From assembly GCF_900199635.1 (NCBI RefSeq), contig NZ_LT962687.1:2046541-2110540 (forward strand): a stretch of 64,000 bases of DNA, written 5' to 3'. This DNA comes from Anaerotruncus massiliensis (ex Togo et al. 2026). GTDB lineage: Bacteria > Bacillota > Clostridia > Oscillospirales > Ruminococcaceae. Under the pieces are notes generated by a model that worked only from the letters and a program-made list of their open reading frames with translations, ran no database searches and was not told where the DNA came from. The stretch's first letter is position 1. Each line of letters opens with the position of its first letter. A program made the position numbers and the translations under genes. This document shows, one piece after another, positions 17,481 through 26,156 of the stretch.

Positions 17481-18424
17481 TGTATATCGGCGCGATTGAC
17501 ATCGGCGGAAGCAAAACGATCGCGGGGATCGTCAACGAAAACGGAGAGCTGCTCATTGAAAAGCAGATCGTCACCGAAAAATCGGACTGCGCGGCGCATT
17601 TCAACCGCTGCGCCGCCCTGCTGCTCGAGGCCGCGGCGGAATACGGCGTCCCCGCCCAAGCGCTCGAGGGGGTGGGCGTGAGCCTGCCCGGCATGGTCGA
17701 CCACAGCCACAGCGTCCTGCTGCTCGCGCCCGGCGCGGGATGGCGGGACTTCCCCGCGGCCGAATTCCTGCGGGAGGCGCTGGGCATCCGCGCGCTCTGG
17801 TGCGAAAACGACGTCAACAACTGTGCCCGCGCCGAGCTCCGGTTCGCCGGCGCGCCCGAAAACTTCCTCTGGATCACCGTCAGCACCGGGATCGGCGGCG
17901 CGGTTGTCGCGGACGGGCGGGTGCTGCTGGGCTGCAACAGCCTCGCCGGGGAGCTCGGGCACTGCAAGGTCGAGTTCGAGCACCCCCTCCCCTGTCCCTG
18001 CGGTAGCCGCGGCTGCCTCGAGGCGCACGCCTCGGGCGCCGCCCTCTCCCGCCGGTTCGCCCTCCTGCTCGCGGAGGACCCCCAAGCCGCCGCCCTCGCG
18101 CGGGAACGGGGCGCGTCCCCCGACGCGGCGGGCTGCGCCGCGCTCGCGCAGGCCGGGTTTTCGCCCGCGCGGGCGCTCTTCGATCGGGCGGGCGGCTACC
18201 TCGGGCAGGCGCTCGCCCCCGTCGTGAGCATGCTCAACCCCGAGCGGGTTTATTTCGGCGGAGGCGTCGCCCGCTCGCTCGGCCTGCTGCTTCCGCGGAT
18301 GCGGTCGGCGCTCGACGCGCGCGCCGCCGAGTCCTGCGCGGGCGTTGAAATCCGCGCGACCGGCCTCGGCTACGAGGCCTCCCTGCTCGGCGCGGCCGCG
18401 CTCTTTCTCGAGCAGGCGCAGTAG
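17480..18424 (+). CDS. ROK-family sugar kinase (no HTH)
   Basis: 314 residues. ATP-binding IGAIDIGGSKT at the N-terminus, sugar-binding ENDVNNCARAE with catalytic Asp, TVSTGIGGAVV, and the zinc motif GHCKVEFEHPLPCPCGSRGCLE. Lacks a DNA-binding domain, so a glucokinase/N-acylhexosamine kinase-type enzyme; substrate unknown. ATG 17480 overlaps the TAA of the regulator, indicating coupled translation. Confidence 0.9.
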   Translation: MYIGAIDIGGSKTIAGIVNENGELLIEKQIVTEKSDCAAHFNRCAALLLEAAAEYGVPAQALEGVGVSLPGMVDHSHSVLLLAPGAGWRDFPAAEFLREALGIRALWCENDVNNCARAELRFAGAPENFLWITVSTGIGGAVVADGRVLLGCNSLAGELGHCKVEFEHPLPCPCGSRGCLEAHASGAALSRRFALLLAEDPQAAALARERGASPDAAGCAALAQAGFSPARALFDRAGGYLGQALAPVVSMLNPERVYFGGGVARSLGLLLPRMRSALDARAAESCAGVEIRATGLGYEASLLGAAALFLEQAQ

Positions 18425-18441
18425 CGCCCGCATGGCAGCAC

Positions 18442-18473
18442 AAAAAAACAGCCGCTTTTGCGGCTGTTTTTTT
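18442..18473. terminator. Bidirectional terminator between ROK kinase and PHP phosphatase
   Basis: AAAAAAACAGCCGC / GCGGCTGTTTTTTT with TTTT loop between convergent genes; its left A-run serves the minus-strand gene and its right T-run the plus-strand gene. Confidence 0.93.
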
Positions 18474-18477
18474 CTGG

Positions 18478-19275
18478 TCATTCATCCTCGAACGGATGGA
18501 AGACCGGGCGGCGCGCCCGGTAGGTGTAAAATCCCGGAAAGCCGCAGCTCTTCGCAAGCGCGGCGGCCTCCGCAAAGCCCTGCCCGAGCTTTTCGGGGCT
18601 GTGTGCGTCCGAGCCGAAGGTGAGCAGCCGCCCGCCCTTTTGCGCGTAGAGCCGCACGATCTCTTCACAGGGCATCAACTGGCCGAGGGAGCCGAGGGTG
18701 GAACCGTTCAGCTCCAGCGCGATCCCCCGCTCGACGAGGATCTGGAGGATCTCCCCGATCACCCGGAGGTTGTGCTCCACCTCCCGTTCGGTGAAGGGCG
18801 CGCCGATATACCGCTTGACGAGGTCGAAATGCGCGGCCACGTCGATCTCCGCCCGCCCGGCCATGTCGCGCAGCTCGGAAAAATATCTCTCGCACGCCCG
18901 GTCGGGCCCCTCGTCCCGCACAAGGGCGCGCAGCTTGCCGTTATCGACGTTGTGCACCGAGCCGACGACCGCGTCGACCGGCCCGCGCGCAAAGAGCTCC
19001 CGGTAGCGTTCGGCGTACCGGTGGGGCTCGCAGAGCTCGATCCCTTTATAGACGCGCAGCCTCCCGGCGAACGCGCCGCGGCAGGCCGCGTAATCGGCGT
19101 CGTAGCGCGCCCGGTCGAGGTAGCCGTAGGTCGGCACCAGCGGGTTCACGCTGAAATGCTCGGTGAAGCAGATTTCCTCCATCCCCGCCGCGCACGCGGC
19201 TTCGCACTGCGCCTCCATCGGCGCGGCGGAATCGAACGAGTGCAGCGAATGAAGGTGGCTGTCCGCACGGTACAT
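18478..19275 (-). CDS. PHP-domain phosphatase, histidinol-phosphatase-like
   Basis: 265 residues. PHP motifs in order: ADSHLHSLHS, CFTEHF, YKGIELCE, VVGSVHNV, DVAAHFDL, ALELNGS and TFGSDAHSP, all metal-ligand positions present. HisK-type histidinol phosphatase is the usual annotation, but there are no his genes nearby; in this sugar island a sugar-phosphate phosphatase is equally possible. It lies 13 bp downstream of ROK regulator 2 and may be co-transcribed with it. Confidence 0.85.
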   Translation of the reverse strand: MYRADSHLHSLHSFDSAAPMEAQCEAACAAGMEEICFTEHFSVNPLVPTYGYLDRARYDADYAACRGAFAGRLRVYKGIELCEPHRYAERYRELFARGPVDAVVGSVHNVDNGKLRALVRDEGPDRACERYFSELRDMAGRAEIDVAAHFDLVKRYIGAPFTEREVEHNLRVIGEILQILVERGIALELNGSTLGSLGQLMPCEEIVRLYAQKGGRLLTFGSDAHSPEKLGQGFAEAAALAKSCGFPGFYTYRARRPVFHPFEDE

Positions 19276-19288
19276 CCGCGGCGCCTCC

Positions 19289-20500
19289 TCAGGAGGCGTC
19301 CGGCCCGACGGCCGAGAAGAACGCCTGCTGGATGAAGAGGGAGGCCGCCCCGATGGCGGCGGAAGACCGCCCGAGATGGGAGACGCGGATGTCGATGCTG
19401 CGGCGGTTCCACACCCGTCTGTCGATGACCTCCCGCAGGTGGCGGTAGAAGGGCTCCTTCACGTCGGGCATCTCCCCGCCGAGGATGACCGCCTGCGGAT
19501 CGAGCAGGTTGATGGCGGCGGATACCGCGAGGCCCGCGTAATCGGCGGCGCGGTAGAAGAAGTCGTAGACGGCCCCGTCCCCCGCGGCCGCGGCCTTCTC
19601 CGCCGTCTCGAGCGTCAGGGGCTCCCCCCGCGCGAGGAGCTCCGCGAGCCGGGGGGCGTCCCCCATGCGCGCGGCCTGCTCGCACCGGCTCAGCACCGCC
19701 TCCGACGAGGCGTAGATTTCCAGGCAGCCGTTGTTGCCGCAGTAGCAGGGCCCGCCGTCCGGGTCCATCGTGATGTGCCCGATCTCGCCCGTGGCGCCCG
19801 CGAACCCGTGGTAGATTTCGCCGCCGAGGATGATGCCCATGCCGATGCCGCGGGAGAGGCGGACATAGAGCAGGTTGGTCAGCCCCTGCCCCGCGCCGAA
19901 GAGCTGCTCCGACAGCGCGCAGCAGTTCGGGTCGTGCTCGATCACGACCGGCAGGCCGAACTCCCCCTTCAAGATGCCGCAGATGTCGAGCGGCTCGAGG
20001 CTGCAAAACTGCCGGGCGAGCACCGAGACGCCGCGCTCGGTGTCGACATGCCCCGGGAAGGCGACGCCGATCCCCTTGATGACCGACTGGTCGCTGACCT
20101 CCGCCATCAGCAGGCGGATGATCCCCTTCATCTGCTCGAGCAACTCGGAGATGTGGTTGCTGACCAGCTCCTGGTGGATCTTGGTCTTGACGCGGCTTTT
20201 GAGGTCGATGATCACGCCGGTCATGCCGATGACGTTGGTGTCGATGCCGATGATGAGGTTGTTTTCCAGATTGATGTCGAACGCCGTGGCCGAACGGCGC
20301 GATCCGGTGTCCACCCGCCCGGTTTCGCTGATGATCCCCCGTTCGAGCAGGTCGGCGGAAAAGGTGGAGACCGCCCCCCAGCTCAGCCCCGTCTCCTCCT
20401 GGATCCTGCGCTTGGAGATGGGGCCGTGCTTGCGGATGCAGTTAAAGACGCTGAGCATGTTCGTGCTGCGCATCAAATCGTGCCTGACGGTTTCCGTCAT
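19289..20500 (-). CDS. ROK-family transcriptional repressor, regulator 2
   Basis: 403 residues. HTH with recognition segment GLSWGAVSTF, almost identical to regulator 1; kinase-like domain with IIGIDTNVIG, VIEHDPNCCAL and zinc motif GHITMDPDGGPCYCGNNGCLE. ATG 20500 is preferred over the in-frame ATG 20518 because AAGGGATG precedes it at a usable distance. Situated immediately downstream of the mgl-like operon; the shared recognition helix implies that it reads the same ATATCACNNNGTGATAT operator as regulator 1. Confidence 0.9.
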   Translation of the reverse strand: MTETVRHDLMRSTNMLSVFNCIRKHGPISKRRIQEETGLSWGAVSTFSADLLERGIISETGRVDTGSRRSATAFDINLENNLIIGIDTNVIGMTGVIIDLKSRVKTKIHQELVSNHISELLEQMKGIIRLLMAEVSDQSVIKGIGVAFPGHVDTERGVSVLARQFCSLEPLDICGILKGEFGLPVVIEHDPNCCALSEQLFGAGQGLTNLLYVRLSRGIGMGIILGGEIYHGFAGATGEIGHITMDPDGGPCYCGNNGCLEIYASSEAVLSRCEQAARMGDAPRLAELLARGEPLTLETAEKAAAAGDGAVYDFFYRAADYAGLAVSAAINLLDPQAVILGGEMPDVKEPFYRHLREVIDRRVWNRRSIDIRVSHLGRSSAAIGAASLFIQQAFFSAVGPDAS

Positions 20501-20559
20501 GTTATCATCCCTTATCATTCAAATTCACGCTGCCGCCGCGAAGCGGGGGGAACAGTCAA

Positions 20560-20588
20560 ATTATAGCACGCGTCCGGCTGAAAACCTA
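20560..20588 (-). promoter_or_regulatory. Possible promoter of ROK regulator 2
   Basis: Minus strand TATAAT at 20565-20560 with a poor -35 (TAGGTT) 17 bp away. The -10 is exact but the -35 is weak, so this is tentative. Confidence 0.35.
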
Positions 20589-20697
20589 GTCCCATTTTGT
20601 TTCCAGAAAAAAGGCCGGCAGGCGGAAATATCCAGTGAGATATCTTCGCCGTACCGGTATAGATCAGATCAGTATGTATCGCAGAGGAATGAATCTG

Positions 20698-21711
20698 TTA
20701 TTTGCGCCGGAGGTTTTTCCGGATGTCAAAGCCGACCGCCGCGATAATGATGATGCCCTTGATAATCTGCTGCCAGTACGGGTTGACGCCGATGAAGGTG
20801 AGTCCGTAGTTGATGATGCCGAAGATCAGCACGCCGACGACCATGCCCGGCACGGTGCCGATGCCGCCGGTGTTGGAGACGCCGCCCACGACGCAGGAGG
20901 CAATCGCGTCGAACTCATAGTTGAGGCCGTAGGCGGAGGTCGCGCCGCCCGTCCGCGCGCACTCGAGGAAGCCCGCGAGCCCGTAGAGCAGTCCGGCGAT
21001 GCCGTAGACGCCGATCAGCGTGGCCGTCACCTTGATGCCCGAGACGTTGGCCGCCTCGGCGTTGCCGCCCACCGCGTAGACGTTGCGCCCGAAGCGCAGC
21101 TTTTTGAGGATGAACCACACCGCGAGCGTGACCGCCAGCGCGATGAGGATGATGACCGGCACCTTGCCGCCCAGCAGCCCGGAGCCCATGTAGGTGATGC
21201 TCTTTTTGACGCCGCCGATCGGCTGGGAGGAGTTGGGCGGCAGGTCGAAGTAGAGGAGGTTCACGCCCCAGGCGATGACCTGCGTGCCCAGCGTCACGAT
21301 GAAGGGCGGGATGGCAAACTTCGCGATCACGGTGCCGTTGAAGAGGCCGAGCAGCATGCAGACGGCCAGCGCGACCAGAAACGGAACGATGATCGGGATG
21401 TCCGGCATGTTGGGATAGAACCGGCGGCTGTAGTCGATCGTCTGTCCGAGCGAGGCGGTCAGCACCGCCGCGAGCCCGAGAATGCGTCCGGCCGACAGGT
21501 CGACGCCGCCCGAGATGAGCACGAACATCATGCCGCAGGCCATGATCAGCTTGGTCGCGTTCTGGAGCAGGACGTCGCGCAGGACGTTGAAGGAGAAGAA
21601 TTTTGGGTTGATGCAGATGATGACGACCACCAGCACCACCAGACAGAGGGTAATCGCGTTGTCGCCGAGGAAGCGAATCAGTTTTTTGGAAGTTTTGTTC
21701 GTTGCATCCAT
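20698..21711 (-). CDS. mglC: Galactose/methylgalactoside-type ABC permease (MglC-like)
   Basis: 337-residue membrane protein of the RbsC/MglC group: ISGGVDLSAGRILG, GTVIAKFAIPPFIVTLGTQ, VGGNAEAANVSGI and the C-terminal GGVSNTGGIGTVPG. The long insertion around residues 155-175 (FDLPPNSSQPIGG) is MglC-like. Last gene of the four-gene isomerase-mglBAC transcript, 15 bp after the ATPase. Confidence 0.85.
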   Translation of the reverse strand: MDATNKTSKKLIRFLGDNAITLCLVVLVVVIICINPKFFSFNVLRDVLLQNATKLIMACGMMFVLISGGVDLSAGRILGLAAVLTASLGQTIDYSRRFYPNMPDIPIIVPFLVALAVCMLLGLFNGTVIAKFAIPPFIVTLGTQVIAWGVNLLYFDLPPNSSQPIGGVKKSITYMGSGLLGGKVPVIILIALAVTLAVWFILKKLRFGRNVYAVGGNAEAANVSGIKVTATLIGVYGIAGLLYGLAGFLECARTGGATSAYGLNYEFDAIASCVVGGVSNTGGIGTVPGMVVGVLIFGIINYGLTFIGVNPYWQQIIKGIIIIAAVGFDIRKNLRRK

Positions 21712-21726
21712 ATTCCGGCCTCTTTT

Positions 21727-23232
21727 CTAAACCATAAATTTGGTGGCAAGGCGCATGATCTCCTCTTCATTGATCGCGTCGCCCTCAAGTTCACCGGCCT
21801 TTTTGCCCTCGCACATCACCATGACCCGGTCGGCCATGCCGATCAGCTCGGGCATTTCGCTCGAAATCATCACGACGCATTTGCCCTGCGCCGCGAGGTC
21901 GGCCATAATCGTGTAGATCTCGTATTTCGCGCCCACGTCGATGCCGCGCGTGGGTTCGTCGAGCAGCAGGACCTCCGGCTCGGTCAGCAGCCACCGGGCG
22001 AAGAGCACCTTCTGCTGATTGCCGCCCGACAGGCTGTTCATCGGGGTGCGGATGCTCGGCGTCTTGATCGACAGGCGTTCGATGCTCTCCTCGGCCAGCT
22101 CGTTGCAGCGCCGTCCGTTGATCAGGCCGAGGAAGCGCGCCAGGCGCTTGTAGACGGCGATGTAGGTGTTTTCGCCCACGCCCAGCACCGGGAAGATGCC
22201 CGAGCCCTTGCGGTCCTCGGTGAGCAGGGCGATGCCGTTGTCCATCGCGTCGGTCGAGTTGTGCACCCGGATCTCCTTCCCGTCGAGGTAGAGCTTGCCC
22301 GCCCTGAGCGCGCGCAGGCCGAAGATCGCCTCGACCAGCTCGGTGCGCTGCGCGCCCACCAGGCCGCCCAGTCCGAGGATTTCTCCGCGGCGCAGCTCGA
22401 AGCTCACGTCCTGGAAGCTGCGGTCGTGGATCGACGAGAACCCCTCGACGCGCATGTAAACCTCGCCGGGCTTGTTCGTCTTGGGCGGGAAGCGGTTGCT
22501 CATGTCCCGCCCGACCATCTTGGAGATGATCATATCCGTCGTGAGGTCGGCGGCGTTCCAGGTACCGATCATCGTACCGTCGCGCATGATACTGACCTCA
22601 TCGGAAATTTTCTTGATTTCCTCCATCTTATGGGAGATGTAAATGATCGCGACTCCTTTGGAGCGCAGGTCGTTTATGATCGTAAACAGGTGGTCGACCT
22701 CGTCGGAAGTCAGCGAGGAGGTCGGTTCGTCCATGATGATTACCTTCGCGTTAAAGGAAACCGCCTTTGCGATTTCAATCGACTGGATCTGCGATACGGA
22801 GAGCGTCTTGACGAGCGCCTTCGGGTCGAGGTGGAGGTTGAGCCGCTCGAGCAGGTCCCGGGTGTCGTTATACATCTTTTTATAATCGACAACGATCCCT
22901 TTGATCGGGAACCGCCCCAGCCAGATGTTCTCCATGACGCTCAGGTGGGGCTCCGGGTGGAGCTCCTGGTGGATCATTGCGATCCCATGTTCGATCGCGT
23001 CGAGCGCGCCTGAGAAATTGACCGGCTGCCCGTCCAGAATCACGTCGCCCTCGTCGCGGACATAGATGCCGAACAGGCATTTCATCAGGGTGGATTTTCC
23101 CGCGCCGTTTTCGCCCATCAGGGCGTGCACGGTGGCGGGACGCACCTTGAGGGTGACCTTGTCAAGCGCCAGGACGCCGGGGAATCGTTTGGTGATGTTG
23201 TTCATTTCCAGGATGTAGCCGTTTTCACTCAT
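21727..23232 (-). CDS. mglA: Galactose-type sugar ABC ATPase with two NBDs (MglA-like)
   Basis: 501 residues. First NBD: GENGAGKST, LSVSQIQSIEIAKAV, IIMDEPTSSL. Second NBD: altered Walker A (GLVGAQRTE, family-typical), LSGGNQQK and LLLDEPTRGID. AGGGGGAA lies 9 nt before ATG 23232. It follows mglB after a strong mRNA hairpin at 23256-23285. Confidence 0.88.
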   Translation of the reverse strand: MSENGYILEMNNITKRFPGVLALDKVTLKVRPATVHALMGENGAGKSTLMKCLFGIYVRDEGDVILDGQPVNFSGALDAIEHGIAMIHQELHPEPHLSVMENIWLGRFPIKGIVVDYKKMYNDTRDLLERLNLHLDPKALVKTLSVSQIQSIEIAKAVSFNAKVIIMDEPTSSLTSDEVDHLFTIINDLRSKGVAIIYISHKMEEIKKISDEVSIMRDGTMIGTWNAADLTTDMIISKMVGRDMSNRFPPKTNKPGEVYMRVEGFSSIHDRSFQDVSFELRRGEILGLGGLVGAQRTELVEAIFGLRALRAGKLYLDGKEIRVHNSTDAMDNGIALLTEDRKGSGIFPVLGVGENTYIAVYKRLARFLGLINGRRCNELAEESIERLSIKTPSIRTPMNSLSGGNQQKVLFARWLLTEPEVLLLDEPTRGIDVGAKYEIYTIMADLAAQGKCVVMISSEMPELIGMADRVMVMCEGKKAGELEGDAINEEEIMRLATKFMV

Positions 23233-23255
23233 CTCGCTGAGTTCCCCCTTTAGGA

Positions 23256-23285
23256 GCGCGGGGGACGGGAACCCGTCCCCCGCGC
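23256..23285 (-). other. Stable hairpin between mglB and mglA
   Basis: 14-bp perfect stem GCGCGGGGGACGGG / CCCGTCCCCCGCGC with a 2-nt loop and no following T tract, so more likely an mRNA-stabilising or processing element than a terminator. Confidence 0.7.
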
Positions 23286-23307
23286 GTGCTGGTATGCCTG
23301 GCGCGGA

Positions 23308-24393
23308 TCAGCTGAACTGGTCCACGTTCTCCTTGCTCACCGCGACGTACGGAATCCAGACGTACTGGCCGTCCATCTCGTAGCCGAGGCTCTCGGAGGT
23401 CGGGGTTTCGCCCTTGGCGAGCAGGTCGCAGAGCTGGACCACCGCGAAGCCCTGGTTTTTCGCGTCGTTCAGGGAGGTGGCGAGCATGGTGCCTTCGATG
23501 ATGGCTTCCTTGCCGGGCTCGGTCGCGTCGACGCCGAAGACGGGCATATACTTGTCGCCGGTGAAGTAGCCCTGCGCCTTGAGCGCTTCGATCGCGCCGA
23601 GCGCCATGTCGTCGTTGTTGCAGAAGACCGCCTCGATGTTGTCATGCGCCGCGAGGAAGGTGGCCATCTTGTCCTGGCCCTTGACGCGGTCCCACATCGC
23701 GGTGTCCTTCGCGACCTCTTCCACCTGGAGGCCCGCGTCGGTCATCGCCTTGACGCAGTACTCGGAACGCAGCTCGGCGTCCTGATGTCCGGGCTCGCCC
23801 ATGATGATGACGTACTGAACGATGCCGTCGCCGTTCTTATCGGCTTCCGGATGGCTGTTCCAGTAATCGACCATCGCCTTGCCCTGCATGAGGCCGGATT
23901 CCTCCGCCTTCGCGCCGACATAGTAGACCTTATCCCACATTGCCATGGCCTCTTCAAACGGCTCGGTGTTGAAGAAGACGACCGGGATGTTGGCGTTCTT
24001 GGCCTTCTCGATCACGACGTCGGCCGCGGAACGCTCCTGCATGTTGATCGCCAGGGCGTTGTACTCCTTGGTGATGTACATGTCGATGTTGTTGTTCTGG
24101 GTGGTCTGATCGGCTTTGGAATCGGTAAAGTCGATCGTGACGCCGAGCTCGTCGCCCTTGATCTTCATGTTGTTGCGCTGCTCGGTGAGGTAGGTGTCGT
24201 CGTATTTGCGGATGGACGCGCCGATGGTGATCTGTGCGGGAGCCGCCGCGGGCTCTTCGGCCGGGGCTTCCTCGGACGGGGCCGCGTCGGCGGCGGGGGC
24301 CGTCTCGGACGGGGCCGCCGCAGGCTCGGAACCGCACGCGCCCAGCGACAGGACGATCATGACAACGAGTAGCGCGGAAAGGATCTTTTTCAT
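23308..24393 (-). CDS. mglB: Galactose-binding-type lipoprotein (MglB-like)
   Basis: 361 residues. Lipoprotein signal (lipobox LGAC at about residues 17-20), Ala/Pro/Glu linker, then an MglB-like fold: ASIRKYDDTYLTEQRNNM, NIPVVFFNTEPFEE, KVYYVGAKAEESGLMQG and FCNNDDMALGAIEALK. The NTEP and NNDDMA segments are those that surround the sugar in galactose/glucose-binding protein; a galactose-like pyranose is therefore the best guess. GGAGG is 7 nt before ATG 24393. Second gene of the isomerase-led operon (57-bp gap). Confidence 0.85.
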   Translation of the reverse strand: MKKILSALLVVMIVLSLGACGSEPAAAPSETAPAADAAPSEEAPAEEPAAAPAQITIGASIRKYDDTYLTEQRNNMKIKGDELGVTIDFTDSKADQTTQNNNIDMYITKEYNALAINMQERSAADVVIEKAKNANIPVVFFNTEPFEEAMAMWDKVYYVGAKAEESGLMQGKAMVDYWNSHPEADKNGDGIVQYVIIMGEPGHQDAELRSEYCVKAMTDAGLQVEEVAKDTAMWDRVKGQDKMATFLAAHDNIEAVFCNNDDMALGAIEALKAQGYFTGDKYMPVFGVDATEPGKEAIIEGTMLATSLNDAKNQGFAVVQLCDLLAKGETPTSESLGYEMDGQYVWIPYVAVSKENVDQFS

Positions 24394-24450
24394 TCTTTTA
24401 CCTCCAAATTCTCTCGTTTCTGTGTATTTCTGGCGTCTTCCGGCGCCGGA

Positions 24451-25896
24451 TTACCAATTGGGGGCCTGTAAGTAGTCCGCGTAGGGGACCGGCTCGATCT
24501 TCTTCATGCCGAGCCAGCCCATCGCCTCGAGCAGCTCCTTTGAATAATCTCCCCGCACGATCGGGAAATGGTGGGAGAACCGCCGCACCAGCAGCGTGTT
24601 GACCAGGTCGAGCGCGCCGATGGGGGTCCCGTTGAGGGAGAGCCCGCCCAGCCAGCCGCGCGAGCCGTAGAAGCTGGGCTTCGTGTCCCCGAGGAAGCTG
24701 CCGTTCGCGACGAGCAGTTCGTCGGCCTCCCCCGAGATGCGCGCGATGGTCACCTCGCCGGGATCGAAGACCATGTCCCGCGTCACGCCGCAGCAGTTGG
24801 GCTCTTTCGCGCCCTCCTCGTGCGCCATGCCGTGGTAGTTGACGCTGAGCCGGTAGCCGTTCTGCCGGCAGAACCGGCTGGCGGCGGGGCCGCAGTGCCA
24901 CATGAGCACCGTGTCGTCCGCCTGGTCGAAGGCGCCCATGTCCATGAGCATCCCCACGTCGTCGGACAGGTATTTGAGCAGCAGCATGCTGATCGCGCTC
25001 GTGAGGTCCCCCTCGCAGGCGGTGGGGATCCCCTTGTCGTTGAGCCCGCCCACGACCGCGCAGACGCTGTATTGGAACTCGTCCTGGAACTTCGGCCAGC
25101 AGCTGACCGCGATCGCGTCGTAGCCGTACTCCTTAATAAAGTCGTCATAGGCCAGCGAGAAGCGGGCGTTCGTTTCGAGGGTCTCGTCCGCCCGGCGGTT
25201 GAGCACCCCGCCCGCCTCGGCGGCGATGCGCTCCATCTCGGCGGACACCTGCGCGGCGGAGTAGGCGACCGCGCGGTCGCGCACCTCGGAATACTCGTGC
25301 AGCCGGTTGATGCGGATGCCGTCGAAGCGGCGGATGAGCGTGCGCTCGTCGTCGTAGAGGTCGTCGAAGCCGGGGGCGATGCCGCCGATCAGCGCGACCT
25401 TGGAGGCCTTGAGGTTCTTGATCGCGCGCAGCGCGCGCACGGTGACCGCGAGGCGGCCGCGGAAGAGCGGGTCCTCCACGTCCCCGAAGAACCATTTGAT
25501 CGGGATGTTGTAATCCTTGAGGTAGTGGCCGATGATGCCGGAATACATGTTGATGGTGCAGAAGGAGTTGAAGGGCAGCACCCCATGGTCGGCATGCTCG
25601 GGGATCGCCCACAGGCCGAGCGCCGCCCGGGCGCGGGCGAAGATCGGGGCGAGCGCGCCCGCCGAAAAGCTGGTGCACTGCAGCAGGATGAAATCCACGC
25701 CTTCCCCCTCGAGGGCCTTCACGGCGGCGTAGCCGTCGTCCGGCGTGATGACGGTGCCGGGATGGACATAGAGCTCGAAGCCCAGCTGCCCGGACAGCGC
25801 CCGCAGCTTTTGGGCGCTCGCCTCATAGACGCTTTTTTTGTCGCCCGGGAAGCTGAGCTGGGACGAACTGACCAGGCCGACCTTCAGCGATTGCAT
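24451..25896 (-). CDS. L-fucose/L-arabinose isomerase-family protein
   Basis: 481 residues of the FucI/AraA fold: NSFCTINMYSGIIGHYLKD, IGGIAPGFDDLYDD, the metal-site stretch ACEGDLTSAISMLLLKYLSD, FDQADDTVLMWHCGPAA and a late NYHGMAHE. This family interconverts aldoses and ketoses (fucose, arabinose, galactose to tagatose). ATG 25896 is chosen over 25905 because AAAGGGG then sits at normal spacing. It is the promoter-proximal gene before mglBAC and divergent from a ROK kinase and a GatZ-like gene, pointing to isomerisation of the imported sugar. Exact substrate unproven. Confidence 0.8.
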   Translation of the reverse strand: MQSLKVGLVSSSQLSFPGDKKSVYEASAQKLRALSGQLGFELYVHPGTVITPDDGYAAVKALEGEGVDFILLQCTSFSAGALAPIFARARAALGLWAIPEHADHGVLPFNSFCTINMYSGIIGHYLKDYNIPIKWFFGDVEDPLFRGRLAVTVRALRAIKNLKASKVALIGGIAPGFDDLYDDERTLIRRFDGIRINRLHEYSEVRDRAVAYSAAQVSAEMERIAAEAGGVLNRRADETLETNARFSLAYDDFIKEYGYDAIAVSCWPKFQDEFQYSVCAVVGGLNDKGIPTACEGDLTSAISMLLLKYLSDDVGMLMDMGAFDQADDTVLMWHCGPAASRFCRQNGYRLSVNYHGMAHEEGAKEPNCCGVTRDMVFDPGEVTIARISGEADELLVANGSFLGDTKPSFYGSRGWLGGLSLNGTPIGALDLVNTLLVRRFSHHFPIVRGDYSKELLEAMGWLGMKKIEPVPYADYLQAPNW

Positions 25897-25942
25897 ACGG
25901 ATCATTCCCCTTTCCACGGCCTGCGCGGCCGGCAAACATCCG

Positions 25943-25959
25943 ATATCACATCGTGATGT
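25943..25959. promoter_or_regulatory. ROK operator ATATCACATCGTGATGT
   Basis: 17-bp near-palindrome (ATATCAC-N3-GTGATGT), one arm position off the 16184-16200 site. Lies just downstream of the inferred isomerase start site. Confidence 0.7.
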
Positions 25960-25972
25960 AAACTTTTCCTAA

Positions 25973-26001
25973 ATGATATCACGACAAAATATCTTTCGCA
26001 A
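25973..26001 (-). promoter_or_regulatory. Promoter of the isomerase-mglBAC operon with overlapping operator half
   Basis: Minus strand: -35 TTGCGA (26001-25996), 17-bp spacer, -10 TATCAT (25978-25973). The spacer and -10 overlap ATATCACGAC (from 25976), a half-match to the ROK operator, so a bound repressor would block polymerase. Confidence 0.65.
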
Positions 26002-26092
26002 TCTTTTTGCGCCAATTTCATTAATATTCACTATAAATTTCTTGTTTTATATGCAACTTGATGGTCACATTATTTTTTATTTGCATTTGTTG

Positions 26093-26121
26093 TTGACATA
26101 AATATCTTATCGTGATACATT
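26093..26121 (+). promoter_or_regulatory. Promoter of the ROK kinase-gatZ operon with embedded ROK operator
   Basis: -35 TTGACA (26093-26098), 17-bp spacer, -10 TACATT (26116-26121). The operator-like ATATCTTATCGTGATAC (26102-26118) fills the spacer. The AT-rich 26000-26092 stretch between the two promoters shows no other feature. Confidence 0.65.
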
Positions 26122-26156
26122 AAAGCCACCTACCAAACAGGAGGAGGGATTGGGAT

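Noticed and set aside
20635-23013. 792-codon plus-strand open frame opposite mglC and mglA
   Set aside because: Antisense of two clear ABC genes with third-position GC bias; no motif, low-complexity His/Asp/Arg translation.
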